From positions 1 to 7,657 of the forward strand of contig JAOPWO010000002.1 in NCBI GenBank assembly GCA_025965635.1: DNA of 7,657 bases, given 5' to 3'. The position numbers were made by a program, and so were the translations under genes. The notes beneath the pieces are model-generated. The model had not been told where the DNA came from, ran no database searches, and was given only the letters and a program-made list of their open reading frames with translations. The first letter of the stretch is position 1. Every line of letters starts with the position of its first letter. This DNA comes from Modestobacter sp. GTDB taxonomy: Bacteria; Actinomycetota; Actinomycetes; Mycobacteriales; Geodermatophilaceae. Shown here one piece after another: positions 1 to 6,006 of the stretch.

Positions 1-549
1 ATCGCGGCGCTGGCACACGGCGCCGGCGGCTCGCTGGAGGTCATCATCGCGGTCGCCTGGGACTGCCCCTTCGAGGGACGGACCGATCCGTCCCGGGTGC
101 TGGACGTCGTCCGATCCGGCGTCGAGCAGGGCGCCGACCAGCTCTGCCTGGGCGACACCATCGGCACGGTCACCCCCCGGCGGACCGTGGAGCTGCTCGA
201 CGCTGTCCGGCAGGCCGCTCCCGGACGCCCGCTCGGGGCACACTTCCACGACACCCGCGGCACCGGCCAGGCCAACGCCCTGGCCGCGGTGCTGAGCGGG
301 GTCACCCAGCTCGACGCCTCGGTCGGCGGGCTGGGCGGCTGCCCGTTCGCCCCCGGGGCCAGCGGCAACATCGCCACCGAGGAGCTCGTCTACTGGCTCG
401 CCGACGCCGGGGTCAGCACCGGCATCGACCTGGACGCCGTCCTCACCGCGGCCGCGGCCACCGAGGCCGCCGTCGGCCGTGCCCTGCCCAGCTCGCTGTA
501 CCGGGCCGGCGGGCGCAACGCCCCGCGCGGCCCGTACGTCCCGTCCTGA
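1..549 (+). CDS. HMG-CoA lyase-like protein, 3' part (5' end outside window)
   Basis: This is the C-terminal 182 residues of a DRE-TIM metallolyase, open in frame from base 1. The family cleaves 3-hydroxy-3-methylglutaryl-CoA to acetyl-CoA and acetoacetate, the last step of leucine and some isoprenoid catabolism. Visible hallmarks are the metal-binding HFHDT (window residues 81-85), LGDTIG (50-55) and the signature GLGGCPFAPGASGN. In that signature Cys114 matches the catalytic cysteine and Asn123, nine residues later, the metal-ligand asparagine of human HMG-CoA lyase. The N-terminal catalytic Arg/Asp lie upstream of the window. The GTG at 97 is internal, because homologous sequence (DCPFEG) precedes it. 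The gene ends 18 bp before the FMN reductase and is probably co-transcribed with it. Family membership is secure; the exact acyl-CoA substrate is not, since related enzymes use other 3-hydroxyacyl-CoAs. Confidence 0.88.
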   Translation: MAALAHGAGGSLEVIIAVAWDCPFEGRTDPSRVLDVVRSGVEQGADQLCLGDTIGTVTPRRTVELLDAVRQAAPGRPLGAHFHDTRGTGQANALAAVLSGVTQLDASVGGLGGCPFAPGASGNIATEELVYWLADAGVSTGIDLDAVLTAAAATEAAVGRALPSSLYRAGGRNAPRGPYVPS

Positions 550-567
550 TCCGACCGAGGAGCCGAC

Positions 568-1122
568 ATGACCGACGCCCCTGTCACCGTGCTGGGCCTG
601 ATCGCCAGCCCGCACGGCAGCGCCCGGACCGCGCTGGCCGTCGACGCGGTGCTCGACGGTGCGCGCGCCGCAGGCGCCACCTGCACCCGGCTGGCGCTCG
701 TGGAGCGTGACCGCGCCGACGTGCTCCAGGCGGTGGCCGACGCCGACGCCGTCGTCTTCGGCAGCCCGGTCTACCGCGCGACGTACACGAGCCTGCTCAA
801 GGACCTGCTCGAGGCCACCGAGCGCGGTCGGTACGGCGAGGCCACCGCGCCGCTGCGCGGCACCGCCACCGCCGTCGTGCTGACCGGCGCCACCCCGCAC
901 CACTACCTCGCCGTGGACACGCTGCGGTCGGTGCTGGCCGGCTTCTTCGCCGCCCAGGTGCTCAGTCCCGGGCTCTACCTCGACCACTCCGGTTACGTCG
1001 ACGGCGGCGCGCTGACCGACGCCGCCCGGGAGCTGGCCGGCACGCACGGCCGGGCGCTGGTGGAGCTGGCCGCCGCCGTCCGCGGGTCGGCCGCGCTGCG
1101 CGGCCTCGAGCCGCAGGTCTGA
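568..1122 (+). CDS. NAD(P)H-dependent FMN reductase, flavodoxin-like (SsuE/MsuE type)
   Basis: A 184-residue protein, normal length for the NADPH-dependent FMN reductase family, soluble and cytoplasmic. Such enzymes reduce FMN with NAD(P)H and hand FMNH2 to two-component monooxygenases such as alkanesulfonate or methanesulfonate monooxygenase. Seen: a first beta strand VTVLGLIASP followed by the phosphate loop SPHGSAR (residues 14-20), then AVVFGSPVYRATYTSLLKD (61-79), the family's GSPxY...LLK signature, and a GATPHHYLAVD segment (107-117) near the usual flavin site. The start is fixed by GAGGAG at 557-562, five bases before the ATG. It lies 18 bp behind the HMG-CoA lyase-like gene. With the split-barrel reductase at 2809 it gives the window two unrelated flavin reductases. 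The partner oxygenase is not proven; the luciferase-family enzyme at 4777 is the only candidate seen here. Confidence 0.88.
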   Translation: MTDAPVTVLGLIASPHGSARTALAVDAVLDGARAAGATCTRLALVERDRADVLQAVADADAVVFGSPVYRATYTSLLKDLLEATERGRYGEATAPLRGTATAVVLTGATPHHYLAVDTLRSVLAGFFAAQVLSPGLYLDHSGYVDGGALTDAARELAGTHGRALVELAAAVRGSAALRGLEPQV

Positions 1123-1193
1123 GGAAGGACCGGGCACGCGTTGTGCGGCCATAGGACGGCAGTGAACGGATGGTCCGCCCCGACCGAGCTGCT

Positions 1194-1199
1194 TAGCGT
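1194..1199 (+). promoter_or_regulatory. Candidate -10 element (TAGCGT) for the aldehyde dehydrogenase
   Basis: TAGCGT fits the actinobacterial TANNNT -10 pattern and lies 51 bases before the ATG at 1251. The same hexamer lies upstream of the monooxygenase at 4700. No convincing -35 box is seen, so an activator may be needed. A small inverted repeat, CGGA-TGG-TCCG (1168-1178), sits about where a -35-region regulator would bind. This assignment is inferred from pattern only. Confidence 0.35.
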
Positions 1200-1250
1200 T
1201 CGGGGTGATCAGGTGTCCTGCACCACACAGACCAGTCAGAGGAGAGGTCG

Positions 1251-2741
1251 ATGACGTCCGCCACCTCCACCGAGCTCGAGAACTTCGGGCTCTTCATCGG
1301 CGGCAAGACCGTCGACGCGCTCAGCGGGAAGACGTTCGAGTCGCAGAACCCCTACACCGGGAAGCCCTGGGCCCGGATCGCCGACGGCTCCCCCGAGGAC
1401 GTCGACCACGCCGTGGCCGCCGCCCGCGCCGCCTTCGAGGGCGAGTGGGGCCAGATGGGCGGCTTCGAGCGGGCCGCCGTGATGCGCCGCTGCGCGGAGG
1501 GGATCGCGGCGAACGCCGAGCGCCTCGCCCGCCTCGAGGTCAACGACTCCGGCAAGCTGCTGCGCGAGATGCTGGGCCAGCTCAAGGCCCTGCCCCAGTG
1601 GTACTACTACTTCTCCGGGCTGGCCGACAAGATCGAGGGCCGGACGGTCCCGCCGGTCAACGCCAACTACTTCGCCTACACCCGGCGCGAGCCCCTCGGC
1701 GTCGTCGGTGCCATCACGCCGTGGAACTCGCCGCTGCTGCTGCTGACCTTCAAGCTGGCCCCGCTGCTGGCCGCGGGGAACACCTGCGTGGTCAAGCCCT
1801 CCGAGCACTCCCCGGCCTCCACGGTGGCCTTCGCCGAGGTGCTCTTCGAGGCCGGCCTCCCCGCCGGGGTGCTCAACGTGGTCACCGGCTGGGACCGCTC
1901 CACCGGTGAGTCGCTCGCCTCGCACACGGGCGTGGACAAGGTCGCGTTCACCGGCTCGACGGCGACCGGCATCAAGGTCGCCCAGGCCGCGGCCGCCAAC
2001 GTCAACCGGGTGACCCTGGAACTGGGCGGCAAGAGCCCGCAGATCGTGTTCCCGGACGCCGACCTCGACGCGGCCGCGAACGGCCTGGTCGCCGGGGTGT
2101 TCGCCGCCACGGGGCAGACCTGCATGGCCGGGTCCCGGCTGATCGTGCACGCCGACGTGCACGACGCGCTGATCGAGAAGGTCGTGGCCCGGGCCAGCAG
2201 CATCAAGCTCGGTGATCCCACCGCCGCCGAGACCGAGATGGGCCCGGTCGCCAACCGGCCGCAGTACGAGAAGGTGCTGGGCTACCTCAAGGGCGCCCGG
2301 GAGGAAGGGGCGACCTTCGCCTACGGCGGCGAGGCCGACGCCGAGCAGGGCGGGCTGTTCGTCAAGCCGACCGTGGTCACCAACGTGACCCCGGAGAACA
2401 CCATCGTCCGCGAGGAGGTGTTCGGGCCGGTTCTCGCCGCGGTGACCTTCACCTCGGAGGAGGAGGCGCTGAAGATGGCCAACGACACGCCCTACGGCCT
2501 GGCCGGCGCGGTCTGGACCAAGGACGTGCACCGGGCCCACCGGGTGGCCGCCAAGCTGCGGGCCGGCACGGTCTGGATCAACGCCTACCGGGTGGTCGCA
2601 CCGAACATGCCCTTCGGTGGCTTCGGCAGCAGCGGCCTGGGCCGGGAGAACGGCATCGAGGCGCTCAACGAGTACACCGAGACCAAGTCGGTCTTCGTGG
2701 AGCTCAGCGGCGGCACCCGCGACCCGTTCCAGCTGGGCTGA
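1251..2741 (+). CDS. NAD(P)+-dependent aldehyde dehydrogenase
   Basis: A 496-residue class-typical aldehyde dehydrogenase, full length and soluble. It oxidises an aldehyde to the acid through a cysteine thiohemiacetal. Seen: the oxyanion Asn159 in PWNS, cofactor Lys182 in VKPSEHSP, the Rossmann motif FTGSTATG (233-240), the general base Glu257 in LELGGK, the catalytic Cys291 in GQTCMAGSR and EEVFGP (388-393). The start follows an AGAGGAGAGG tract at 1238-1247. The sequence resembles the betaine-aldehyde and hydroxymuconic-semialdehyde type dehydrogenases of catabolic clusters, but the substrate cannot be fixed from these motifs. It heads the run that continues with flavin reductase, RibBA and, after a terminator, a RutA-like oxygenase. 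It would therefore be well placed to oxidise an aldehyde released by that oxygenase (inference). A 67-bp gap holding a hairpin separates it from the next gene. Confidence 0.93.
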   Translation: MTSATSTELENFGLFIGGKTVDALSGKTFESQNPYTGKPWARIADGSPEDVDHAVAAARAAFEGEWGQMGGFERAAVMRRCAEGIAANAERLARLEVNDSGKLLREMLGQLKALPQWYYYFSGLADKIEGRTVPPVNANYFAYTRREPLGVVGAITPWNSPLLLLTFKLAPLLAAGNTCVVKPSEHSPASTVAFAEVLFEAGLPAGVLNVVTGWDRSTGESLASHTGVDKVAFTGSTATGIKVAQAAAANVNRVTLELGGKSPQIVFPDADLDAAANGLVAGVFAATGQTCMAGSRLIVHADVHDALIEKVVARASSIKLGDPTAAETEMGPVANRPQYEKVLGYLKGAREEGATFAYGGEADAEQGGLFVKPTVVTNVTPENTIVREEVFGPVLAAVTFTSEEEALKMANDTPYGLAGAVWTKDVHRAHRVAAKLRAGTVWINAYRVVAPNMPFGGFGSSGLGRENGIEALNEYTETKSVFVELSGGTRDPFQLG

Positions 2742-2748
2742 TCCGCCC

Positions 2749-2780
2749 TGCCCGGGGGCGCCGGACGGCACCCCCGGGCA
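2749..2780. terminator. Strong hairpin between aldehyde dehydrogenase and flavin reductase (terminator or attenuator)
   Basis: The arms TGCCCGGGGGCGCC (2749-2762) and GGCACCCCCGGGCA (2767-2780) pair over 14 positions with a single C/A mismatch around a GGAC loop. It starts eight bases after the aldehyde dehydrogenase stop and ends 28 bases before the next ATG. There is no U-tract, as is common in actinobacteria. No promoter is visible between the hairpin and the next gene, so it may act as a partial terminator or processing site within one transcript. Confidence 0.6.
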
Positions 2781-2794
2781 CATCCACCGACGAC

Positions 2795-2801
2795 GAGGAG
2801 G
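2795..2801 (+). promoter_or_regulatory. Ribosome binding site GAGGAGG that fixes the flavin reductase start
   Basis: GAGGAGG lies seven bases before the ATG at 2809. The frame is open much further upstream, to 2617, but that stretch overlaps the aldehyde dehydrogenase and gives low-complexity Ala/Ser/Arg sequence. The ATG at 2809 is therefore taken as the real start. Confidence 0.8.
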
Positions 2802-2808
2802 TCCCGCG

Positions 2809-3324
2809 ATGAGCACTGCTCCCCAGACCGCACCCGATGCGACGCTGGCCGACCGGTTCCGTGAGGTGATGGCCGGGGTGGCCACCCCGGTGTCGGTGGT
2901 GACGTCGATGGCCGACGGCCTGCCGCACGGGACGACGGTGAGCGCGTTCGCCTCGCTCTCCATGGACCCCCCGATGGTGCTGGTGTCCCTGGACCGCGGC
3001 TCGGACCTGCTCGCCCTGGTGCGGGAGTCCGGCCGCTTCGGCGTCAACGTGCTGGGGTCGACCCAGTCAGCGCTGGCGCTGGCCTTCGCCCGGAAGGGCG
3101 GCACCGGCAAGTTCAACGGCGTCCGGTGGGAGGTCCACGACGACCTACCGCGACTGCCCGGCGCGCCGGGCTGGCTGGCCTGCGACGTCGCCACCCTGGT
3201 CGAGGGCGGGGACCACGTCGTCGCGCTGGGCACGGTGGTCGCCGCCGAGACCCTCGACGGGCTGCCGCTGACCTACCACGGCCGGGTGTTCGGCACCCAC
3301 GCCGCACTGGAGCTGGACGCATGA
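2809..3324 (+). CDS. Flavin reductase, FMN-binding split-barrel domain (HpaC/RutF-like)
   Basis: A 171-residue protein of the short-chain flavin reductase family, in which NAD(P)H reduces FMN or FAD as a diffusible substrate for a partner oxygenase. Seen: GVATPVSVVTS (23-33), HGTTVSAFASLSMDPPMVLVSL (about 40-61), the core flavin-binding block with the typical S-x-S and PP positions, RFGVNVLGSTQ (76-86), a GKFNGV segment (100-105) and the GDHVVALGTV strand (134-143) carrying the family's GDH motif. It ends RVFGTH, as is usual. The start is set by GAGGAGG at 2795. Its stop overlaps the RibBA start in ATGA, so the two are probably translationally coupled. The likely client is the FMNH2-dependent oxygenase encoded at 4777 (inference). 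NADH versus NADPH preference cannot be told. Confidence 0.9.
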   Translation: MSTAPQTAPDATLADRFREVMAGVATPVSVVTSMADGLPHGTTVSAFASLSMDPPMVLVSLDRGSDLLALVRESGRFGVNVLGSTQSALALAFARKGGTGKFNGVRWEVHDDLPRLPGAPGWLACDVATLVEGGDHVVALGTVVAAETLDGLPLTYHGRVFGTHAALELDA

Positions 3325-4559
3325 CCCGCCGCTCGCCGGCCGAGGCGGTGCAGACCGCCGTCTCCGCGCTGGCCGGCGGCCGGATGGTCGTCGTGGTCGA
3401 CGACGCCGACCGGGAGGACGAGGGCGACCTGATCGTCGCCGCCGAGCTGGTGACCACCGAGCAGATGGCGTTCCTGGTGCGGCACACCACCGGCATCGTC
3501 TGCGCGCCGATGCCGGCCGGCCGGGCCGCGGCGCTGCAGCTGCCGCAGATGGTCACCGACAACACCGACGCCCACGGGACCGCGTTCACCGTCACCGTCG
3601 ACGCCCTGGACACCGGCACCGGTGTCTCGGCCGCTGACCGGGCCCTCACGGTGCGCACGCTGGCCGCGACCGGCACCCGCCCGGCCGACCTGCGCCGCCC
3701 CGGGCACGTGTTCCCGCTGGTCGCCCGCGCCGGCGGGGTGCTGGTGCGGGCCGGGCACACCGAGGCGGCGGTGGACCTGACCACGCTGGCCGGGCTGACC
3801 GGTGTCGGGGTGATCGGGGAGATCGTCGACGAGGACGGCTCGATGCGCCGCGGGGCCTCGCTGACCGCGTTCGCGGCCGAGCACGGCCTGCCGGTGCTGG
3901 CGATCGCCGACCTGGTCCGGTACCGGCGGGCGACCGAGCGGCTGGTGGAGCTGGTCGGCAGCGCGCAGATGCCCACCGCGTTCGGCGACTTCCGGGCGCT
4001 GGCCTACCGCAGCACCCTGGACGGGACCGAGCACCTGGCGCTGGTGATGGGCGACATCGCCGCCGCCGGGCGTACCGAGGCCGGCGCGTTGGTCCGGGTG
4101 CACTCGGAGTGCCTGACCGGGGACATCCTCGGCTCGCTGCGGTGCGACTGCGGCGGCCAGCTGGAGCAGGCCCTGGCCGCGATCGCCGCCGAGGGGTGCG
4201 GGGCGGTGGTGTACCTGCGCGGGCACGAGGGTCGCGGGATCGGGCTGGGCCACAAGATCCGCGCCTACGCGCTGCAGGAGCAGGGCCTGGACACCGTGGA
4301 CGCCAACACCGTCCAGGGCCTGCCGGCCGACTCCCGCAGCTACGGGGTCGGGGCCCAGGTGCTCGGCGACCTCGGGGCCACCCGGATCCGGCTGATCACC
4401 AACAACCCGGCCAAGTACGGCGGGCTGGAGGGCTACGGCCTCACCGTCGTCGGCCGGGTCGCGCTCCCCGTCGTCGAGACCCCGCACAACGTCCGTTACC
4501 TGCGCACCAAGCGCGAGCGCATGGGTCACCACATCGATCTCCCGGCCGCCGGGGTCTGA
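3321..4559 (+). CDS. ribBA: Bifunctional riboflavin biosynthesis protein RibBA (DHBP synthase / GTP cyclohydrolase II)
   Basis: A 412-residue two-domain enzyme supplying both precursors of riboflavin. The N-terminal DHBP synthase domain (about 1-205) converts ribulose 5-phosphate to dihydroxybutanone phosphate plus formate. It shows DDADREDEGDL (27-37, acidic metal-binding loop), RHTTG (54-58), TGVSAADRA (100-108), RPGHVFPL (126-133), GHTEA with His146 and Glu167. The C-terminal GTP cyclohydrolase II domain (about 206-412) has the zinc cysteines Cys264, Cys275 and Cys277 in HSEC...RCDC, GHEGRGIGL (301-309), Asp337 and Arg339 in ADSRS, and LITNNPAKYGGL. All the key residues I can check are present, so both halves look active. 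The ATG at 3321 overlaps the flavin reductase stop by four bases. No ribD, ribE or ribH lies nearby, so this may be a second, pathway-dedicated copy rather than the housekeeping one. No FMN riboswitch is visible. Confidence 0.95.
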   Translation: MTRRSPAEAVQTAVSALAGGRMVVVVDDADREDEGDLIVAAELVTTEQMAFLVRHTTGIVCAPMPAGRAAALQLPQMVTDNTDAHGTAFTVTVDALDTGTGVSAADRALTVRTLAATGTRPADLRRPGHVFPLVARAGGVLVRAGHTEAAVDLTTLAGLTGVGVIGEIVDEDGSMRRGASLTAFAAEHGLPVLAIADLVRYRRATERLVELVGSAQMPTAFGDFRALAYRSTLDGTEHLALVMGDIAAAGRTEAGALVRVHSECLTGDILGSLRCDCGGQLEQALAAIAAEGCGAVVYLRGHEGRGIGLGHKIRAYALQEQGLDTVDANTVQGLPADSRSYGVGAQVLGDLGATRIRLITNNPAKYGGLEGYGLTVVGRVALPVVETPHNVRYLRTKRERMGHHIDLPAAGV

Positions 4560-4573
4560 CCCCCTTCCCGGCC

Positions 4574-4604
4574 GCGGCCGCGCCCCGCTCCGGGGCGCGG
4601 CCGC
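4574..4604. terminator. Factor-independent-type terminator after ribBA
   Basis: GCGGCCGCGCCCC (4574-4586) pairs perfectly with GGGGCGCGGCCGC (4592-4604). G87/C91 adds a fourteenth pair, leaving a three-base CTC loop. It starts 15 bases after the RibBA stop and has no U-tract, like many actinobacterial terminators. It suggests that the monooxygenase downstream has its own promoter. Confidence 0.75.
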
Positions 4605-4609
4605 TGGCA

Positions 4610-4624
4610 TGACCTCCCTGGTCA
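4610..4624. promoter_or_regulatory. Operator-like palindrome TGACC-N5-GGTCA
   Basis: TGACC, TCCCT, GGTCA form a perfect 5-bp inverted repeat with a 5-base spacer just after the ribBA terminator. It lies about 75 bases upstream of the candidate -10 of the monooxygenase. Its length and position fit a dimeric regulator site. No regulator gene is seen in the window, and a match of this size can arise by chance. Confidence 0.25.
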
Positions 4625-4699
4625 GGGCGGTACGGCGAACTCTGCACTGGACGGACGGAGTGGTGCGCTGCGCGGCTGTCGAGGGCCCGTGGGCGGCCA

Positions 4700-4705
4700 T
4701 AGCGT
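4700..4705 (+). promoter_or_regulatory. Candidate -10 element (TAGCGT) for the RutA-like monooxygenase
   Basis: TAGCGT matches TANNNT and is the same hexamer as at 1194 upstream of the aldehyde dehydrogenase. It would give a transcript start near 4712 and an untranslated leader of about 65 bases. The -35 region is weak (TGTCGA, 17 bases upstream). It is embedded in the 10-mer GCGGCCATAG (4693-4702), which also occurs at 1145-1154. The leader contains an imperfect 8-bp stem (4711-4718 with 4727-4734). Confidence 0.35.
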
Positions 4706-4764
4706 CGTCCCGGACGTGGCGCACGGCACATCCGCGCCGCGCGAGCCCCCCGCCCGACGTACCC

Positions 4765-4770
4765 GAGGAG
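4765..4770 (+). promoter_or_regulatory. Ribosome binding site GAGGAG that fixes the monooxygenase start
   Basis: GAGGAG lies six bases before the ATG at 4777. The frame is open back to an ATG at 4609, but that start lies just after the ribBA terminator and ahead of the likely promoter. The internal ATG at 4900 has no Shine-Dalgarno sequence. The start at 4777 is therefore preferred. Confidence 0.75.
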
Positions 4771-4776
4771 ACCCCC

Positions 4777-5961
4777 ATGACCGAGACCCTCTCCGCCAAC
4801 GAGCGACTGGGCCTCGCGCCCACCGACCCGCGCCCGGCCGATGAGACCGGCCCGCTGGTCGACCGGCAGCAGAGCAACCCGCTGTTCAACGACCAGAAGA
4901 TGAAGCTGGGCCTGTTCGGCACCAACTGCTCCTACGGCCTGATCATGAGCCACGCGCCGACCACCTACGAAGCCACCTGGAAGCACACGCTGGAGATCGC
5001 CCAGCGGGCCGACCGGCTCGGCTTCGAGGCCCTCATCCCGGTGGCCCGCTGGAAGGGCTTCGGCGGCTCGACCAACTTCAACGGCAACTGCTTCGAGACC
5101 TACACCTGGGCCGCCGGCCTCGCCCAGGCCACCGAGAACATCGCCGTCACGGCGACCAGCCACCTGCCCACGATCCACCCGATCGTCGCGGCCAAGCAGG
5201 CCACCACCATCGACCACATCTCCGGCGGCCGGTTCGCGCTCAACCTGGTCATGGGTTGGGTGACCCCGGAGATGGAGATCTTCGGCGGCGAGCAGCGTCA
5301 GCACGACGAGCGCTACGCCTTCGGCCAGGAGTGGCTGGACTACGTGCAGCAGCTGTGGAGCGAGCCGGGGTCCTTCGACTTCAACGGCCAGTACTTCCAC
5401 GGCCGGGACGTCGAGGCCTACCCGAAGCCCATGCAGGGCCCGCGGCCCGCACTGATCAACGCCGGCAACTCCAAGGCCGGCATCGAGTTCTCCGCCCGCA
5501 ACGTCGACATCAACTTCGCGTCTCTGGACACCCTGGAGAACATGAAGGGCTACACGTCGGCGCTGAAGGAGAAGGCCCGCACCGAGCACAGCCGGGACAT
5601 CCAGACGATGACCTACGGGCTGATCGTCTGCCGGGACACCGAGGCCGAGGCCAAGGCCGCCTTCCAGCAGGTCGTGGACGAGGGCGACTGGGGCGCCGCG
5701 GGGAACGTCATCAAGATCGCCGGGTCGGGGGCGAGCGAGTCCTTCGACCACGCCGTGCGGGAGATGCAGGAGCGCTTCATCGCAGGCTGGGGCGGCTACC
5801 CGATCGTCGGCACCCCCGAGCAGGTCACCGAGGAGCTCGGCCGGCTCAACGCGGCCGGTATGGACGGCATGATCATGGGGCTCATCGACTACAACGAAGA
5901 GCTCACGTACTTCGGCGAGAAGGTCCTGCCGCTGATGGTGGAGGCCGGCCTGCGGCACTGA
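4777..5961 (+). CDS. Luciferase-family FMNH2-dependent monooxygenase, RutA-like
   Basis: A 394-residue TIM-barrel flavin oxidoreductase of the bacterial luciferase family, using FMNH2 from a separate reductase and O2. The layout follows E. coli RutA (uracil ring-opening oxygenase): KLGLFGTNCSYGLIMSHAP (43-61), RWKGFGGSTNF (91-101), ATIDHISGGRFALNLVMGW (about 143-161), HDERY (176-180), INAGNSKAGIEFSA (227-240), a GTPEQV segment (345-350) and a C-terminal YFGEKVLPLM (378-387) matching RutA's FGERIQPLM. T127 and N156 align with the RutA residues (Thr105, Asn134 from memory) held to bind O2 for a flavin-N5-peroxide. It has about 41 extra residues before the barrel, slightly more than RutA. It has its own promoter region and terminator but sits behind flavin reductase and RibBA genes. 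The substrate is unknown; an N-heterocycle, amide or sulfone-type compound is plausible. F420 dependence, known for other luciferase-family proteins, is less likely given the flavin genes. Confidence 0.88.
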   Translation: MTETLSANERLGLAPTDPRPADETGPLVDRQQSNPLFNDQKMKLGLFGTNCSYGLIMSHAPTTYEATWKHTLEIAQRADRLGFEALIPVARWKGFGGSTNFNGNCFETYTWAAGLAQATENIAVTATSHLPTIHPIVAAKQATTIDHISGGRFALNLVMGWVTPEMEIFGGEQRQHDERYAFGQEWLDYVQQLWSEPGSFDFNGQYFHGRDVEAYPKPMQGPRPALINAGNSKAGIEFSARNVDINFASLDTLENMKGYTSALKEKARTEHSRDIQTMTYGLIVCRDTEAEAKAAFQQVVDEGDWGAAGNVIKIAGSGASESFDHAVREMQERFIAGWGGYPIVGTPEQVTEELGRLNAAGMDGMIMGLIDYNEELTYFGEKVLPLMVEAGLRH

Positions 5962-5968
5962 CGCTCTC

Positions 5969-6003
5969 CCGACCGGGCTCTCTGCTGCGGAGAGCCCGGT
6001 CGG
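5969..6003. terminator. Bidirectional terminator between convergent monooxygenase and DUF2277 genes
   Basis: CCGACCGGGCTCTC (5969-5982) pairs perfectly with GAGAGCCCGGTCGG (5990-6003) around a seven-base TGCTGCG loop. It starts seven bases after the monooxygenase stop and ends three bases before the stop of the minus-strand DUF2277 gene. It can therefore serve both genes. Confidence 0.85.
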
Positions 6004-6006
6004 CGG

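Noticed and set aside
1236..3233. Long minus-strand open frame (665 codons) opposite the aldehyde dehydrogenase and flavin reductase
   Set aside because: It is antisense to two clearly recognisable genes, its product is repetitive Gly/Arg/Val/His sequence typical of GC-rich mirror frames, and no ribosome binding site or family motif is seen.
3126..3320. Upstream in-frame extension of RibBA to 3126
   Set aside because: The extension overlaps the flavin reductase in another frame and is Arg/Gly-rich. The family normally begins where the ATG at 3321 places it.
4609..4776. Upstream in-frame extension of the monooxygenase to an ATG at 4609
   Set aside because: It would begin five bases after the ribBA terminator, ahead of the candidate promoter, without a ribosome binding site, and it adds 56 residues of non-family sequence. 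The ATG at 4777 has GAGGAG at good spacing.
4560..4776. FMN riboswitch in the leader of the monooxygenase or ribBA
   Set aside because: The conserved FMN-aptamer segments are not present, and ribBA has no leader of its own because it overlaps the reductase gene.
3273..5958. Two long minus-strand open frames (3273-4925 and 4441-5958) opposite ribBA and the monooxygenase
   Set aside because: Both mirror strongly conserved plus-strand genes and run across the terminator and promoter region. Their translations have no recognisable domain.
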